Shown here piece by piece: positions 20,540 through 33,050 of a stretch of DNA of 64,000 nt. The notes under the pieces are model-generated. The model was given only the letters and a program-made list of their open reading frames with translations, searched no databases and was not told where the DNA came from. The position numbers were made by a program, and so were the translations under genes. Numbering within the stretch: position 1 is the first letter of the stretch; each line of letters opens with the position of its first letter. Origin of the DNA: Tuctoria greenei (lineage: Eukaryota; Streptophyta; Magnoliopsida; Poales; Poaceae); contig JAYESD010000010.1 in assembly GCA_036927565.1 (NCBI GenBank), positions 114,172,866 through 114,236,865 on the forward strand, given 5' to 3'.

Positions 20540-23350
20540 TCTTCCTTCCAACTCCAGCACTATTTGATTGCGACCTGCATTTCTATCTTCTTAGTTTTGA
20601 ACTTGATTGTTGAGGTGTTCAAACGTCTGGATACGCATACGTTCACGTTCGGGACCAGTTGGGTTTGCCATATAACCACGCCACCGAACCTATGATCCTG
20701 CACAACCGATTGAGGATCTATAACAATGCTGGAAGATGTGGTTTCTCTTCTCATTTGGAAATGGGCCTCCCTGCTCAGCTTCCATGTCGTCCACTTGGGC
20801 ACGTGCCTGGATCTATAAGCGAAAAGAAAAGTCATAGGTAATTTGCAAATATTTATTTAATTGGGGATTGTTTTATGTGTTACTCACATGTACAGCTTCT
20901 GCCAGCTTGTTTGCCCAGTTACCGTTCTCCAACAAATGGCTTGCCTCCCACGATTGTATGTCATCGGGATCTTCTCTGGTCTTTGGGTCTCGCTACATAA
21001 AATACAAGTAAACTTCAACATGTCGGTATACATATTGTTTGCAGCGCAAAGCAAAAGCGTGATTTATTTTTCATACCTTCTGGTAACTAAGTTGGGCGTA
21101 GGATTTGGAGCCAAGCAAGTGACTCGCCTTTTGTCTTCTTCGATTTTGAGAATTGGTCCTGCTTATTGACTGCAATAATTTTAAGAATTAATTCCATGAA
21201 TGAAAGTAAATAAAATATTTTTTGTATGATGCGAAGCTATTAAAAAGTTAGCTGACCTTGAATCGCTCATACCCAAAATATTCTATTAGGTGCAACCAGT
21301 CGGGCGTTGTTACGTCAGCAGGCTTGTTTCATATACGTTCTTCATCGGTAGAATAACTCTTATAGGTGGCATGCAAAGTTGAGCGCCACCCCTTGTACCG
21401 CTCACCAGCAATTTTCAAAATTTTTCTTGCGCTGTCCGGTGTGTCCTCCATGTCCGAGGAATCCTGTACATTGTATAACAAAGTTGCTGTAAACGTACAG
21501 GATGGAGATTGCAAGAAAAAAAATACTTGTGTGGGGGTTTGACAACACATACCAGAATGTCTCGTACTATATCTCTCTTGTTACTATGGCCAACCTCTGC
21601 CCACTTCCTTGCACCGCTGAGGGATGCATGTCTTTTTGTAAACATAACCACATCATCGAAAAAGTGCCGCTGATTAATACCAACCGCAGCATCCAACCTA
21701 GCGGAGAATTGAATTGGTAGCTTCACATGCTTCGTTCTACTAACTTGGGATGCATAGCGTATTCTAGCAACCTTACGTCCTTTAGCCACACTTCTTCCTA
21801 GCTTCCTTTCTTTAGTTACATTGATTCAAACAGTAAACGATTAAAGCAAATTATTACATGAACAAGTTTAGTATCATGTACAAATAGTGTGAAAAGAAGA
21901 AAAGTCTGATGTTCATACCATCTTCAGGACGAGTGCGGCAAATACGAGCGTGGGACAACCGCGTCGTCCCGGCACCATTTTGTTCTGTAGTAAGCTCCTG
22001 GTTTATATTAATTGTCGTATCAGGCCAACAAATGAATTAAAAATGAACTACTAGTTAGGATTGTCTGAACGACAACTATTTTGATGGGGGGGGGGTTACA
22101 TTATTGACTTCGTTGTTGCTGTTCATACCCTGAAATGAGCCATCAGGTACACATGTCAGTGGCGGTATGCACTCGTAGTACTGCAAAGGATTTTTAGTCC
22201 ATGAGTGAAGCAGGCAAGACTGTGAGGGGGCATGCAGCTGGCAACGCTAGACTAGACAAAGATAGGGTTCGCCAGTTCGGTCTGACTGACATCAGCTGGA
22301 GCGCGTCTCGAAGAGAATTATTAGTTGCAGGGCAAGTAATGAATGCCAGCGGTAGCAGGTGGCGAATGCAAGACATATAAGGTAGGCAGCTTGCGAGATT
22401 GAAATCCTCCGCAGTACTGCACCTGCATTAGCTGGCATTGACATGTGGGCCCATGAGACATCGGGTCCACTTGTTAGTGGCGGCTACTGCAGGTGCAATA
22501 CTGCATAGTTCCAGCTTGCGACGCTCAACAAAGCGAGGGTTCGTTCTCTCCGATTTCTCGAGGAGGATTGGTGGCAGGGCGATTAACGGTCAGGGATTTG
22601 CGGGCGGCGGGGTAATCATGGCACGCGAAGGATGGGACATGGCGATGGGCGAGGGAGATGCATTGGGGAGGACACTGAAGTGACCAGCAGCAGGCATGGG
22701 CGCCGGTGCCGACCGGAGTGGCTGGCAGCAAGAGAGCATAGCGTGGAGGCATAAAAAAATCACGTCATCACACAGGCTGATGAACTGTAAACTATAAAGA
22801 CTAAGTACTAAGAAAGTAGATTCGCAAGGCATGCTAAAATAATTAGTAGAGCCTAGGAAAGAATGCAAATGACCATGATACACCCATCATCAATACATCT
22901 AAAGGACAAAATATAGTCTCTCAAAATGCTCCAAATTCAATGCCAAAGGAGTAAAAAACTAACACGCTCTGCCAAAACAAATGGCACGATAGAGAGGCAG
23001 GTAGTAATGTGATGTGATATGGGTAGTTGGAAGCTACCGAGGATAGAGTTGGAGTGAAACATTTTTTAAGCTCCAAAAGTAAAGTTACGCTGGGGCGGAA
23101 GGAGTATTCCGGTTTGTATATCTATACCTGCTGTTGGTTCATGCATCGTAGTACCATGGAGTGAAGAACCTCGGGGTTCCTGAACATCATGTGCTGCCAT
23201 ATTCTCTACGTACCATGCAAACGATTTAATGTTGTCTAAATTTGTTTAATTTTGATAGTAAACACATTTATAGTTATACCAGGTGCTTGTTGGCCACCAT
23301 GAATGCTTGTAGATGACATCACAGTTTGATGTCTTGTTCCTAATGTAAAG
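20540..23350 (-). pseudogene. En/Spm-type plant transposase gene of element 2, exon remnants
   Basis: On the minus strand, from high to low coordinates, blocks read YVENMAAHDVQEPRGSS (about 23220-23165), QYYECIPPLTCVPDG (about 22185), LTTEQNGAGTTRLSHARICR (about 21995-21935), VKLPIQFSARLDAAVGINQR (about 21730-21670) with SLSGARKWAEVG, then DSARKILKIAGERYKGWRST (about 21445-21385), DWLHLIEYFGYERFK (about 21300-21256) and ASHLLENGNWANKLAEAVHV (about 20950-20890). They are separated by intron-like AT-rich gaps, with a stop just upstream of 21329. The WxxLxxYF pattern suits the plant transposase (En/Spm) family. The sequence 22200-22880 between exons has no recognisable content. Confidence 0.55.
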
Positions 23351-23654
23351 AGCATTGTAAGTAGTCATTCCAAATAATAGTGGTAATGTCAGATTACATG
23401 ACCGACGTAGATTTTGGATCGGACGGTGTGATTTCTATAAACTGCAGTGTTTTTTACTAACGGAGGAATTAAAAAAGAAAGAATAGAAAAAAATGTACGA
23501 TCTGAGAAAGCCACAAGAAAGAAAAAAGTGTAAAAACCATGGGAACTAAAAATCTTAGGAATACAAATTTGTAAAACAAGAATGAGAGTACAACATTTGG
23601 AGTGGTTGATCAGATAACCCGTGCGTCATTTACTTCTAAATCCAGAAATTACAT

Positions 23655-23765
23655 ACTACTACCTCTGGTTTTTAGTATTTGTCGTTCCCGGCCGGGAATT
23701 GAACTAGAAATACACTACCGTAATAAGTTGTTAGAGCAACATTTATTTAGGGACAGATGTAGTAT
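23655..23765. mobile_element. Degenerate Stowaway-like MITE
   Basis: The left end TACTACCTCTGGTTTTTAGTATTTGTCG is roughly inverted at the right end (ACATTTATTTAGGGACAGATGTAGTA), about 110 bp apart and flanked by TA. This is the CTCCCTCC...-type end found in grass Stowaway elements, heavily mutated. Confidence 0.5.
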
Positions 23766-23766
23766 A

Positions 23767-23833
23767 TGCTATATATACATATATATATAAATATATATAT
23801 ATGTATATATATACATATATATATATATATATA
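23767..23833. repeat. AT-rich TATATA/CATATA low-complexity run
   Basis: Alternating TA with occasional C or G (ATATATACATATATATATAA-type). Next to the degenerate MITE. From 23840 to 24218 no gene or element is recognised. Confidence 0.85.
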
Positions 23834-24218
23834 ACTATATTCGTGAAACAGAAGACCACATTTCTTCTTTGTTAATTTATTTAATCTTCGTATATTAGGA
23901 TGGATCGTGTATAACCTAACTAGCCCAAAACTGTATGGATCGTGTAGTTTACCTAGCACAAAACTGGAGTCCAGGATGCGCTGTCGTAGGGAGGTGTCGG
24001 CGATGAAGAGGTTCGGTAGAGCCCGTCAAACTTGGTCGCCCGGCGTTGTACCCAGGAGTCAACACCACCAAGAGCTTCGATGTGTCACTTCGAGATCCAT
24101 GGGGGGAAAATTGTAAAAACCATGGGAAATGAAAACACAATAATTTCTTAGGAATACAAGTATGAAACACAGGACAGAGAGACAACACATTTGGAGTACT
24201 GTGAGATCACCGGAAGGG

Positions 24219-24223
24219 CGGGG
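24219..24223. other. Left target-site duplication CGGGG of the Tekay element
   Basis: CGGGG precedes the LTR start TGTAAAATCCC. The same five bases follow the 3' LTR end at 48248-48252, which proves a single 24 kb insertion. Confidence 0.93.
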
Positions 24224-27200
24224 TGTAAAATCCCACATTTTCCTTCATATGAGGTTCAGTTGTAAATTGGTTGTTAACCCTAATGGAGACCAATTATAGC
24301 CATGCTTATAAACTTGATCTCATCAAATCTTTTCTTCTACTCATGTTTAAATTTATTAACATGAGGAATGAACTTCACCAATAAACTTAGATTAATTCTT
24401 TTGACCTCTCTTCAAAATTGGGAATTATTTGAAGAAAGATTGCTAGGCCAATTTGATATGCAGTACCAAATAGATATTCAAATTAATATAAATTGAATAT
24501 ATACTACTGTATATTTGGCCCTGTCAATATTATTCAATTAAGAGGCCATAAATTTTTCTATAGTTTTCTAATATTCCAAATAGACTTCCTGCAAAGTTTC
24601 ATAAATTTTGAACTCCATTTGCTATTTTAATTGAGACGCTTAGCAAATTCTAACTCTGTTTTGAATTCAAATTTTGAATTCTGTTCAACTAGATTGAACA
24701 TCAAGATTTGGACACACACTCATGGTCAGCATAACTTTCTTGACTTATCCTCATAGTTTCACAATTTTTGGAACTCAATTGCTATTTAAATCAGTGACAC
24801 AATTGAATTTCCTCCAAATTAAAATTTGAATTTGAAATTCAATTGAAACTTGCTCCAAATCAAAATCCAATTGCAGAATCAAATTCTAGATATTTATTTG
24901 AGCCTCCCCACAAAACTATAATTTTTGGACAAAATTTGGTAAGGGAATTGAAGTCTGCAGAGAAGGGGCAGGGATAAGGGTCATGGGACCCAGCAGTTAG
25001 TGGGACACACTCGAAGCTGCTTTGCACGCCGTTTTTTCGGCGTTCCTCTGCTCGACACCGCGCCACATGCAAGGCACCACGGAGCTGCTCGCCTGCCTGC
25101 TTCATGGCGTGCCTCCTACTCCTCCCCGGCCTATAAATACCCTCCCCCGGTCGAAGTGAACACCACCCCGAGCACTCGCCTCTGTTTTCGTTCTTCCACC
25201 ACTGCACTGCACCGCCGCCGCCATTCTCGACGCGCCGGCCAAACGACGCAAGGAATCGCAGTGCTTCCAACAGCAAAAGGTGGCTTAACTAGTTGCTCTT
25301 TCTTCCTGTCCAATCCTTGTTTGATTCCATGCTTATATGTGCGGTATTTCAAAGTTTCCTCGACGCTCGTGGGTGTAGTCGCTAGGGGAAATTTCCTGTT
25401 CCACGAGGACAAGTCACTTCAAGCATGATTCCATCTTCCTCTTTGAAGCAATAAGGTGCGCAAAGGTACCTAGATGCTTCTTGTGATGTTTCAGCCACTG
25501 TCATGCTTCCTAGCTCCTTTATCTCAAGTTTACCCCAAAACAGTTCATACCGATATCAATAGATTACCGGTTAAGTTCCGTTTCTACGTACGAGTAATTT
25601 TCAATCCAGTAAGGTATTATCTCCTAGATCTCTAGGCGCATCACCTCACAAAAATTGAGAGAAATACATCGAGAGATGAGGTCAGATTTTGAGTTTTCAT
25701 GGCCGCCGGTTGAAAACCCGTACCTCAACGTCGAGTTCAACTTTGTCGGTGATGTCTCCCCAATCTGACCCCCAAATCATACTCCTGGCTTCCAGGAACC
25801 TTCCCGAGCTTTTCTCGAGTCTATTGAGCCATTTTCGAGCATTTCCGATGAAGGTCGAAACCCTAGCTCCGCCGTCGCCGTTGCGCCGCCGTCTCCAGCC
25901 ATCGCCGACGTGATTGGACCCCACCATCGGCTTGCACGGTCGATTTTAGGGTGGAGCTGTCACGACGAGGCCGAGAGGAGGTCGACGCACCTAAGTCCGG
26001 CGAGGCACCGCCACAGTTCTGGCGAGGAGCGCCGCCGCGTCTGGAGGTAGACGAAGACGCGGGTCCCAACGGTCAGTGACACCCCTCTCGCGTGGGATCA
26101 GTTGCGGATAAGGATCCGGTGTGGCTGCGCGGGTTAACCCCATGGCTCCCGGTGTGGCTCCATTCCAATTGGTTGAATTCAAATGAAGTGGGACCAGCCC
26201 TTTTTATTTGAAATTTCCAATAGGAATATAAATCTAGATTCAATCCCAACTTAGAAAATCCATAACTTCCAGTAGAATTATCCAAAAATTCCCAAATTCC
26301 CAAATAAATTTTGTTAGAACCAGCGTGAAGAATATTATCTAGTGATACACTTGGATTTGTATGAAAATCCATAGAAATTTCTCCATAATTCAGATAAGCA
26401 AAATGCTTAAAGAATTCATTACTACAGTTCTGTTAATTGGAAAATTTCCAATTTTGGTCAGAACCTTATAATTAATACATTTGATCTCCAATAAAAGTTT
26501 CAAGCTCTTTGGACTTAAAATACCGGGTTGATCCATGTTCCAAATCTCTATGTAGATATAAATTGAGAAAAATGGAAAAAAATCAATTTCCAGAAATTTA
26601 CCCAAACTTTAAAAATTTGTTTCTTCCTGTAGGAAGCTCAGAAAATTGTGAAACAAATTTTCCTAGAACCAATGAGACCCCCTCTACATGATACAACCCT
26701 TGGTAGACATAATACATCTCAAAAAATGTCAAGCAAAATTTAGAGAAGCTTATTTTTTACCATAATTGTTAAGAATAACAAACATCCTTTATCATCTCCT
26801 GTTCTTTGCAAGAGTCTTCTCCATAATCTCTAGTATCCACCATAAAAATCCCAAAGTCAATTAACATTATTGTCTTATTTTATCTTAATATACACACCCC
26901 ACCTTAAGCATATTAATTATTCACAGAATCATTTATACCTACTATATGCATATCGTATAGTAGCTGAAGTCGAGGAGCAGCCGGAAGCCTTAGAGGTCCA
27001 GCTGCCAAAAACTAACATAGACTCAAACTCGCATTCAGGCAAGCCCCGGTTTGCATTTATGTTCCTTACAGCGTTTTGCAGTTTTATTTCACCTTATGCC
27101 TTCAAATGATTGTGCATTACGTTTAAGGTGTTTGACATCCACTTGCATGGCCCACAAATCCTATGGCGTCTTGGGTAGGTCTACGGCCCGTTGAGTAGAC

Positions 27201-28467
27201 ACTCCTATGATTATACTCATAGGAATTCGGTAGAAGTCGAGTAGCTGGAATCTACTCGCGAGATAGGAATTTTATCACACTGGAGAGTCTGGAATAAGAA
27301 AATGGTTTATGAATATGAAATTGAGACCGAGCAGTGGATAGGATGCAGTGAGACGTGGTCTCACGTGTGTAGCCCTGCTTGTGTCGATTGAGGACCGTTT
27401 CATGTGCGGTCCTGCTGGACAAGCTTGAATTATACCGGCGACATACTCGAGGAATGGGCTCTAGTAAACTGACGTAGCTTGATACTGGTTTGTTGAGGCA
27501 TTTTGTTCCATTTTATAGGTGGGCACGTCAGAGTACGACCGACGCAGTGACCTCCTGCTCGTGACGGATTGACCGGTTTGACATTCGAGTGTTTAGTGAA
27601 AGGTGGCCATATATGACTAGTACTGAATTGTTATGTAGGTACTACTGAAAGTACTCGCTGGCATTTCCGAAAGTGCGTATGTGTCTTGTTGTTCCGGGTA
27701 TGTCCTGATTGCAATCACCGTCCCTCGTGGTAATAGAGTACCACTTGTTCACTGCGCCGTGACGTAGTAAATACTAAAGAAGTCAGGAGAATATGATATA
27801 TTGGTTTATACATTGCTTGAACAACCTTGTCTGGCTTAGAGATAGTACAATTAAAAGTTTACAGTTTCCCCATATTTTACCTGTAATAGCATTATGTGCC
27901 TTGTGCACGTCATATCATCGGCAAAGCGTTTCTTGTTTGATTGTGGAGTCTATGATGTGCCGTACCTGAGGAATGTCATGTGCTAAATAAAACATGACTA
28001 TATGGATCCACTTGTAGGCGAGTCCTTATGCTTTACTTACCTATGTTTAGTACTCATCCTTGCATATGTCTAGTGAGATGGGTTAGTCTTGCTGAGCCTT
28101 ATGCTCATGTTTGCAGTTAACGAGTTTTTGCAGATTATACGACTGATGACGGGTTTAATGACGAGGCTGCACCCCCTCCAGGGTTTACAGCCGAGTGGGA
28201 ACCCTGCACGCCACCGTGAATTGTGTGTTGCTAGTGCAAAGTATCCAGGGCATGGATGATTTTGCTTTTGCATAGCTAGTGCTGAGAACGTAGCTATGAT
28301 GTATAGTTCTCTTTCCTTCCGTTAGTACTTTTAAACTTCCGCTGTGCTTGTCAATAAAGAGTTGGTATTGTAAATTTGCTCTCGTTCTATTCTTTTATAA
28401 TGTTGGGTGTCGCATCGCACGACACCACCCAGTGAGATCCTTGGAGGTCGGGATTCCGGTCCCCACA
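24224..28467 (+). repeat. 5' LTR of the Tekay element (4244 bp)
   Basis: It begins TGTAAAATCCCACATTTT and ends GGTCCCCACA. A promoter TATA box (CCTATAAATACC) lies near 25131 after a GC-rich stretch, and a poly(A) signal AATAAA lies at 28353-28358. Open frames in both strands (for example 24860-25428) are not conserved coding sequence as far as I can judge; the equivalents in the 3' LTR contain indels and stops. Confidence 0.93.
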
Positions 28468-28471
28468 GACA

Positions 28472-28483
28472 TGGTATCAGAGC
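28472..28483 (+). other. Primer binding site of the Tekay element
   Basis: TGGTATCAGAGC, followed by ATCATTGG, begins five bases inside the 5' LTR. It is complementary to the 3' end of plant initiator tRNA-Met. Confidence 0.93.
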
Positions 28484-29821
28484 ATCATTGGGAATAGTGT
28501 ACTTGAAAAGAATATATTTTCAAAAATTAGTATTTGAGTGAGGAATTAGCTATATGCCGTTATAAGGAGTATTATTAGTATAAGATATAAAGGTTATAAA
28601 CTAACTTATATGTTATTAATTCTGTAACGACGCTCCGAACGTCGGGTAAGAGGTAAGATATGCCACCGTAAGCGGATCAATTGCAGTAAGCTCACCATGC
28701 GAGAGGTAGCATGGAAGTTTTCCATGGCTTGGCATGGAAATGTTAATAGGAGTCTCTGAAACTTTCTATGTTTCTGAGAACCTATGACACGCAGTACCCC
28801 AGCGTGCTTCAAAGTTAGTGGGAGCCCCCGTCGGGTGGTGTATAACCCGTTAGTATGCCTCTCTAGAATCATTCATATTCTAAGGGAACATGCGAAACAC
28901 GTATGCCCGAGCGTGTATAAGCCGATTCGTACGGGAGTCTTTGCTGTACAGACGTATTTACAGCCATGTACCTCGAGACATGACCTCGCTCGAGGGCGAC
29001 TCACACCAGAGTCGTTTGCATTTATTTTCATATGTATTATTGTGACTGCCTGTCGTGTTTCCCCGTGCCGCCCTTGAGGTGTGAAGGTGTGAAAGGGGAT
29101 TGTTTGTCTTTTGCAGCATTGACTATGGTAGCAACCCGTGTAGCACACATTTGCGAGTGAACGATACTAGGACCACCTATAAACGTATCTGGAAATAACC
29201 GGTTAGAATTTTCTTCGGTGAGGCACGTAGTACCGTCGGTCTCAACTTTGATACTTGACCATCCCCAACAACGACAAAAATTGGATGCATTATATTTTGG
29301 AAAGACTGAGTATCAAGTGCTGGTAGGTTTGGACTCCGCAAAGATAAAAATTCGATTCAGCATGGGGTAGCACCAAGATTCTTGATTTCTGGCTAAAGTT
29401 TGCTCAACTTTGCTAGGTTGTAATTTTGGATAGATTAAAATAAACATAGGGTTAGGATATATGGATGAAAATTTCTCGAAGTTCTCTGCAACTTTTCTGT
29501 TGACCATCAAGGCAGAAAGCTTGATAATCTATTGAAATTCGGGGTATGCTTAAATTACTCCACATAACCCTACCGTTGTACCAGTCTCAGTAATTTTTCT
29601 ATAACTCACTGTAGAAAAGTCTTCTGCCTTATTGTGATATATATATGAAAAGGGGAGAAGCAGATATACAGCTTTGTTATTTAAAGTTCCCCTTGATTCA
29701 AATTGGAGGCAACTCAAATTTCGAGCTCAAAACAGTGAACTGCAGGGCTGTGGTTGAACAACAGTCAGTTCATCTGTTAAGTTTGGATAGCTTTAGCTTT
29801 TGATCCAGAATAGTGACATGG

Positions 29822-29903
<82 letters not shown>

Positions 29904-30482
29904 CTGGAAAGCTTAGCAAGTCCTCTATCAACTTCGTGTTGTACTCGTGGCCTAAATCTTGGTATAGCCGTGTTGAATTCCTATGGTTGCAAACTTGGTT
30001 CTGGCAGATCAGAACTTGAACAGTTAGCACCTAGTTTAGAATTAGCACAATATACCTATGTAACAAATGTTACATGGCTGAAATCTTTTACCACTGAATT
30101 TTTAACTTGATGTTATACAATGTTTATTTAGTCATTACCTCAAAATATTATCATGATATACCTGTATAAATTGTGGAAATCACCACATATACAGGAGAGG
30201 TTCTGTCAAAATTTCCAGAAAATTTGGGTCTAGTTTAAACCTGCATAGATTCTATTCACTAGCTCACCTGGAGCTGTATGAGTACAATATGGAAAGGTTA
30301 TAAAGTGTACTACAACTTTTGTGTTCAATCCCACACCTGGTTCTGACGTTTCCTGTATGAAAATTTTAAATTTATACAGGGAGGTCAGCTGGAACAGACT
30401 GTGATTACAACTCTAATTTTAAATTTTCTTAAGCTGTTGGGAGTCGGAAACATTCTCACTGTTCTAGTACTCTTTTCTATAG
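28484..30482 (+). other. Tekay untranslated leader with (TA)n tract, possible intron
   Basis: About 2 kb of non-coding sequence separates the PBS from the first leader ORF. It contains donor-like GTAAG motifs near 28647 and 28654, a (TA)39 run at 29824-29901, and a pyrimidine-rich stretch ending ...CTCTTTTCTATAG immediately before ATG 30483, which looks like a 3' splice site. I infer that the leader may be spliced out; the sequence alone cannot show it. Confidence 0.45.
29824..29901. repeat. (TA)n microsatellite, 78 bp
   Basis: An uninterrupted TA dinucleotide run lies within the Tekay leader. Confidence 0.97.
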
Positions 30483-31431
30483 ATGACGGATGTAAGGATG
30501 CTACTACCAGACGGATGGATATTTTCCACTTGCTCTAGCCATCCAGGTTTCCCAAGAATGTTGCGGAAAGTGCTCCAACAGTTTGGCTTCATCGAGATGC
30601 CATGCTATTGGGGTAGAGAAATGATCGACAGAGGCGTTCAGTCATGCACTGTCTTGGTAGACCTCCCAGCTAGTCCGCGTCTTTATGGATGGGCTCCTTT
30701 CTCAGTTACTATCGAGGGGGCTCATTTGGAGGACACTTGGGCAATCGCAGCGGGCGAGGCGCTTATGAAGCTTTGTGAGCTTCATCAAGATGCCATGGCT
30801 GGGACTCAATTTGCCCTTATTCCGGTCCGTGGTATGGCTGGATTTGAGTGGCAATGTCGTATGGTTGCTGCCTATACACCGTATGGGGACACAACCTCGA
30901 CGACACTTGGGACATATGCGGCTGCATCCAATATGGTGGTTTCTACACAAAGCGCAATTATTCTGGAGCAAGTCGAAGCCTTGCGGGAAGCGACGAATCG
31001 GGGAGATACCCTTGATTATATCAACGAGAATCTACGTTCGCTCCTAGCTCCAGCAAATCACCGGCTAAATAAGTGTGAGAGTGAGCTGATTATGCTCGCA
31101 TTAGGCTACGGAAAGTTCACGCCGAACAACGGCAAGCTCGCACTGAACTGCAGCAAGCTCGTGGTGAGTTGCAAGCAAGTCAGTTAGAGGTGCAACAACA
31201 GCAAGAGCAGCTGTTATTAGTCACTGAAGAGCGGGACATTGCCATTGAGACAGCTCAGAATTGGGAGTATGAGGTAGAACAACTTCAGGATAATGTGATT
31301 GAGGCCGAAGCACAATTGGAACCAGTGGTGTATCCACCGGCCCATAATATACCACTAATTATGGGTGAACAATTGCCTTCGAATGACGAAGAAGAAGAAG
31401 ATCCCGAGGAACTCGAGTACGTCGAGTAGGA
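30483..31431 (+). pseudogene. Extra leader ORF of the Tekay element: dsRBD-like domain plus coiled coil, one frameshift
   Basis: The ATG at 30483 opens 234 codons to 31187. Residues 22-100 show helix (PRMLRKVLQQFGF), then strands (VQSCTVLVDLPAS, APFSVTIEGAH), then helix (DTWAIAAGEALMKLCELHQ), the order and spacing of a double-stranded-RNA-binding fold. A shift near 31085 moves the reading into the frame of a heptad-rich tail (RGELQASQLEVQQQQEQLLL ... YEVEQLQDNVIEAEAQLEP) with an acidic end (EEEEDPEELEYVE), stop near 31429. It lies between PBS and gag on the sense strand and is not part of gag-pol. Similar predicted proteins are, from memory, annotated near grass gypsy elements. Function unproven; RNA binding is an inference from the pattern alone. 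Confidence 0.55.
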
Positions 31432-31704
31432 CATATTGGAGTGGGATGTGGTAGCACTTCTGCCGTCACAAGTCAACATATAGTTTAATAGTTGCTCGTG
31501 TGTTTTTTTTTGTGACCATGTTTGTGTCATATTAAGAATAGTAGTGGGTATGTCTAAGCTGATAAGATGTGTATGACATCTCATGGGAACAAAGTATGGT
31601 AGAGATGTATTTCCATAGTGGGAGTCCATCATTTTGAAGTACACTACTGTAAGCTTGGTCATGAGATAATATATCTTGTATAAAGTTGTACTTTATCAAT
31701 ATAT
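31430..31704 (+). other. Non-coding spacer between the Tekay leader ORF and gag
   Basis: AT-rich sequence without coding signal. A minus-strand frame (31285-31662) overlaps it but is a shadow of the leader ORF. Confidence 0.6.
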
Positions 31705-33050
31705 GTGAATGTGATGCACTTATTTCCTTATCAAAAAGTCATGCTACTGAATGATAATCTGGATAAAGGAAAGAAAACATGTGCTGATTTTAAGTCATTT
31801 GGATGCAGAATGGTGCGTACTCACTCGACACCTGAAATGGGGGGATCCAGTCGTGGTCGTGAGGACGAATCTCCAACCCAGGAGACAGCTGCAACGCCGC
31901 AGCAACAAGTTCCTCCACCACCACCTCCGGAACTTCCAAGGAGTCTAGCGAAGGTTCTCGCCGCGGTGCTTGGCTCGTACGACGAGCAAACGGAGTTACT
32001 ACGGACTTTGGTCCAGCATTCGTCCCGTCAAGGAGGGCGACCAGATGCGGGTCCACGACAACCTTCTCCGAGTTCGTACTCGGATTTCATGTCAACACAC
32101 CTGCCGGTCTTCATGGAGGCCGATGAACCATTGGAGGCGGACAGGGAATTTCGCTCCAAACCAAAGACTGGCTCCGCTCCATTGAAGGGAAGTTCAATTT
32201 GATACGAGTGACCGAACATCAGAAGACCCTGTTCGCGGCCCAACAACTACAAGGGTCCGCTAGAGAGTGGTGGGCGAATTACCTTGCCGCACGACCAGTC
32301 GGCTACGCCGCGAGCTGAGAGGAATTTCGGGAGGCGTTTCGCGCCTATCACATACCTCCCGGTGTTATGAGGAGGAATCTTCAAGAGTTCTTGGAGCTGA
32401 AACAAGGAGGAAGGAGTGCTTACGAGTACTCCAAGGTATTCAACCACTTGGCCCAATATGCTCAGGACCAAGTGAATACTGAAGATCGGAAGCGAGAATG
32501 CTTCTATCAGGGTTTGAACCCCAAGATGAAGGACAAGCTTGCCTTGTTCAACAGCGGCAGCTTCAACAACATGGTCAATGCCGCAATCGTACAGGAGGAC
32601 ACTACTAGGGAGCTGTTCTATGACAAGAAGAAAAGGAGTGCTCCGCGGGGCAGCGGAGGAGGTACTCCTCAGAAATACTGCATGGTGTATCGATCACCAT
32701 CCGACCAGAGGTGGCAGCCGTCATTGCGACCACCGATGTCTCGTGGTCACCCATTCAACAACGTCGGCTTCCGCCCAAAACAGCAACAGGGGATGATTCC
32801 GCGTGCACCTCTACCTTCATCGCATGCACCGGGATTCCGTCCTCCATTCTGTGCCGGTCAGACCCCGTACACATGTTATACGTGCGGATGTACGTGACAC
32901 TTCTCCAAGGACTGCCCGCATAGCGGAGGACAGTCATCATACCAGGGGGCAAACCAGCCTCGCAACCAGCCCAAGAAGCTAGCTACCAGAACCGGCAACG
33001 TCCACCACCTCACCATCGAGGACGTTCCGGAAGGAGCACCCGTACTCTCG
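31705..33050 (+). pseudogene. gag: Tekay gag, broken by one frameshift and two stops
   Basis: The N-terminal part (31705-32150) has a Pro/Gln-rich start and the segment FMSTHLPVFMEADEPLEADR that precedes Ty3/gypsy gag domains. A one-base shift near 32160 moves to the frame of pol. The gag core follows (FAAQQLQGSAREWWANYLAA; VMRRNLQEFLELKQGGRSAY; KRECFYQGLNPKMKDKL), with TGA at 32316-32318 in place of the usual Trp, and a zinc knuckle (CYTCGC...HFSKDC) whose middle is a TGA at 32895-32897. In chromoviruses gag and pol form one ORF, and here they share frame after the shift. The true start may be the ATG at 31810 (MVRTHSTPEMGG). Confidence 0.85.

Larger units (their letters stand above)
18904..23446 (-). 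mobile_element. CACTA-like element 2, one end clear, far end uncertain
   Basis: The left terminus starts CACTGCAAGGATTC and is followed by 1.25 kb of subterminal repeats. Exon-like blocks on the minus strand (23.3 kb down to 20.5 kb) have the En/Spm plant-transposase pattern. No matching subterminal array or clear inverted terminus exists on the right. The GCAGTG at 23441-23446 is the only weak candidate, so the right boundary is a guess. No TNPD-type transposase was found, so it is a deletion derivative or a truncated copy. Confidence 0.5.

Noticed and set aside
24860..25428. ORFs of 138 and 142 codons in the Tekay 5' LTR
   Set aside because: The matching segment of the 3' LTR has indels and shorter frames; LTRs of this lineage are not expected to code.
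29770..30030. Ile/Tyr-repeat ORFs
   Set aside because: Translation of the (TA)n microsatellite.
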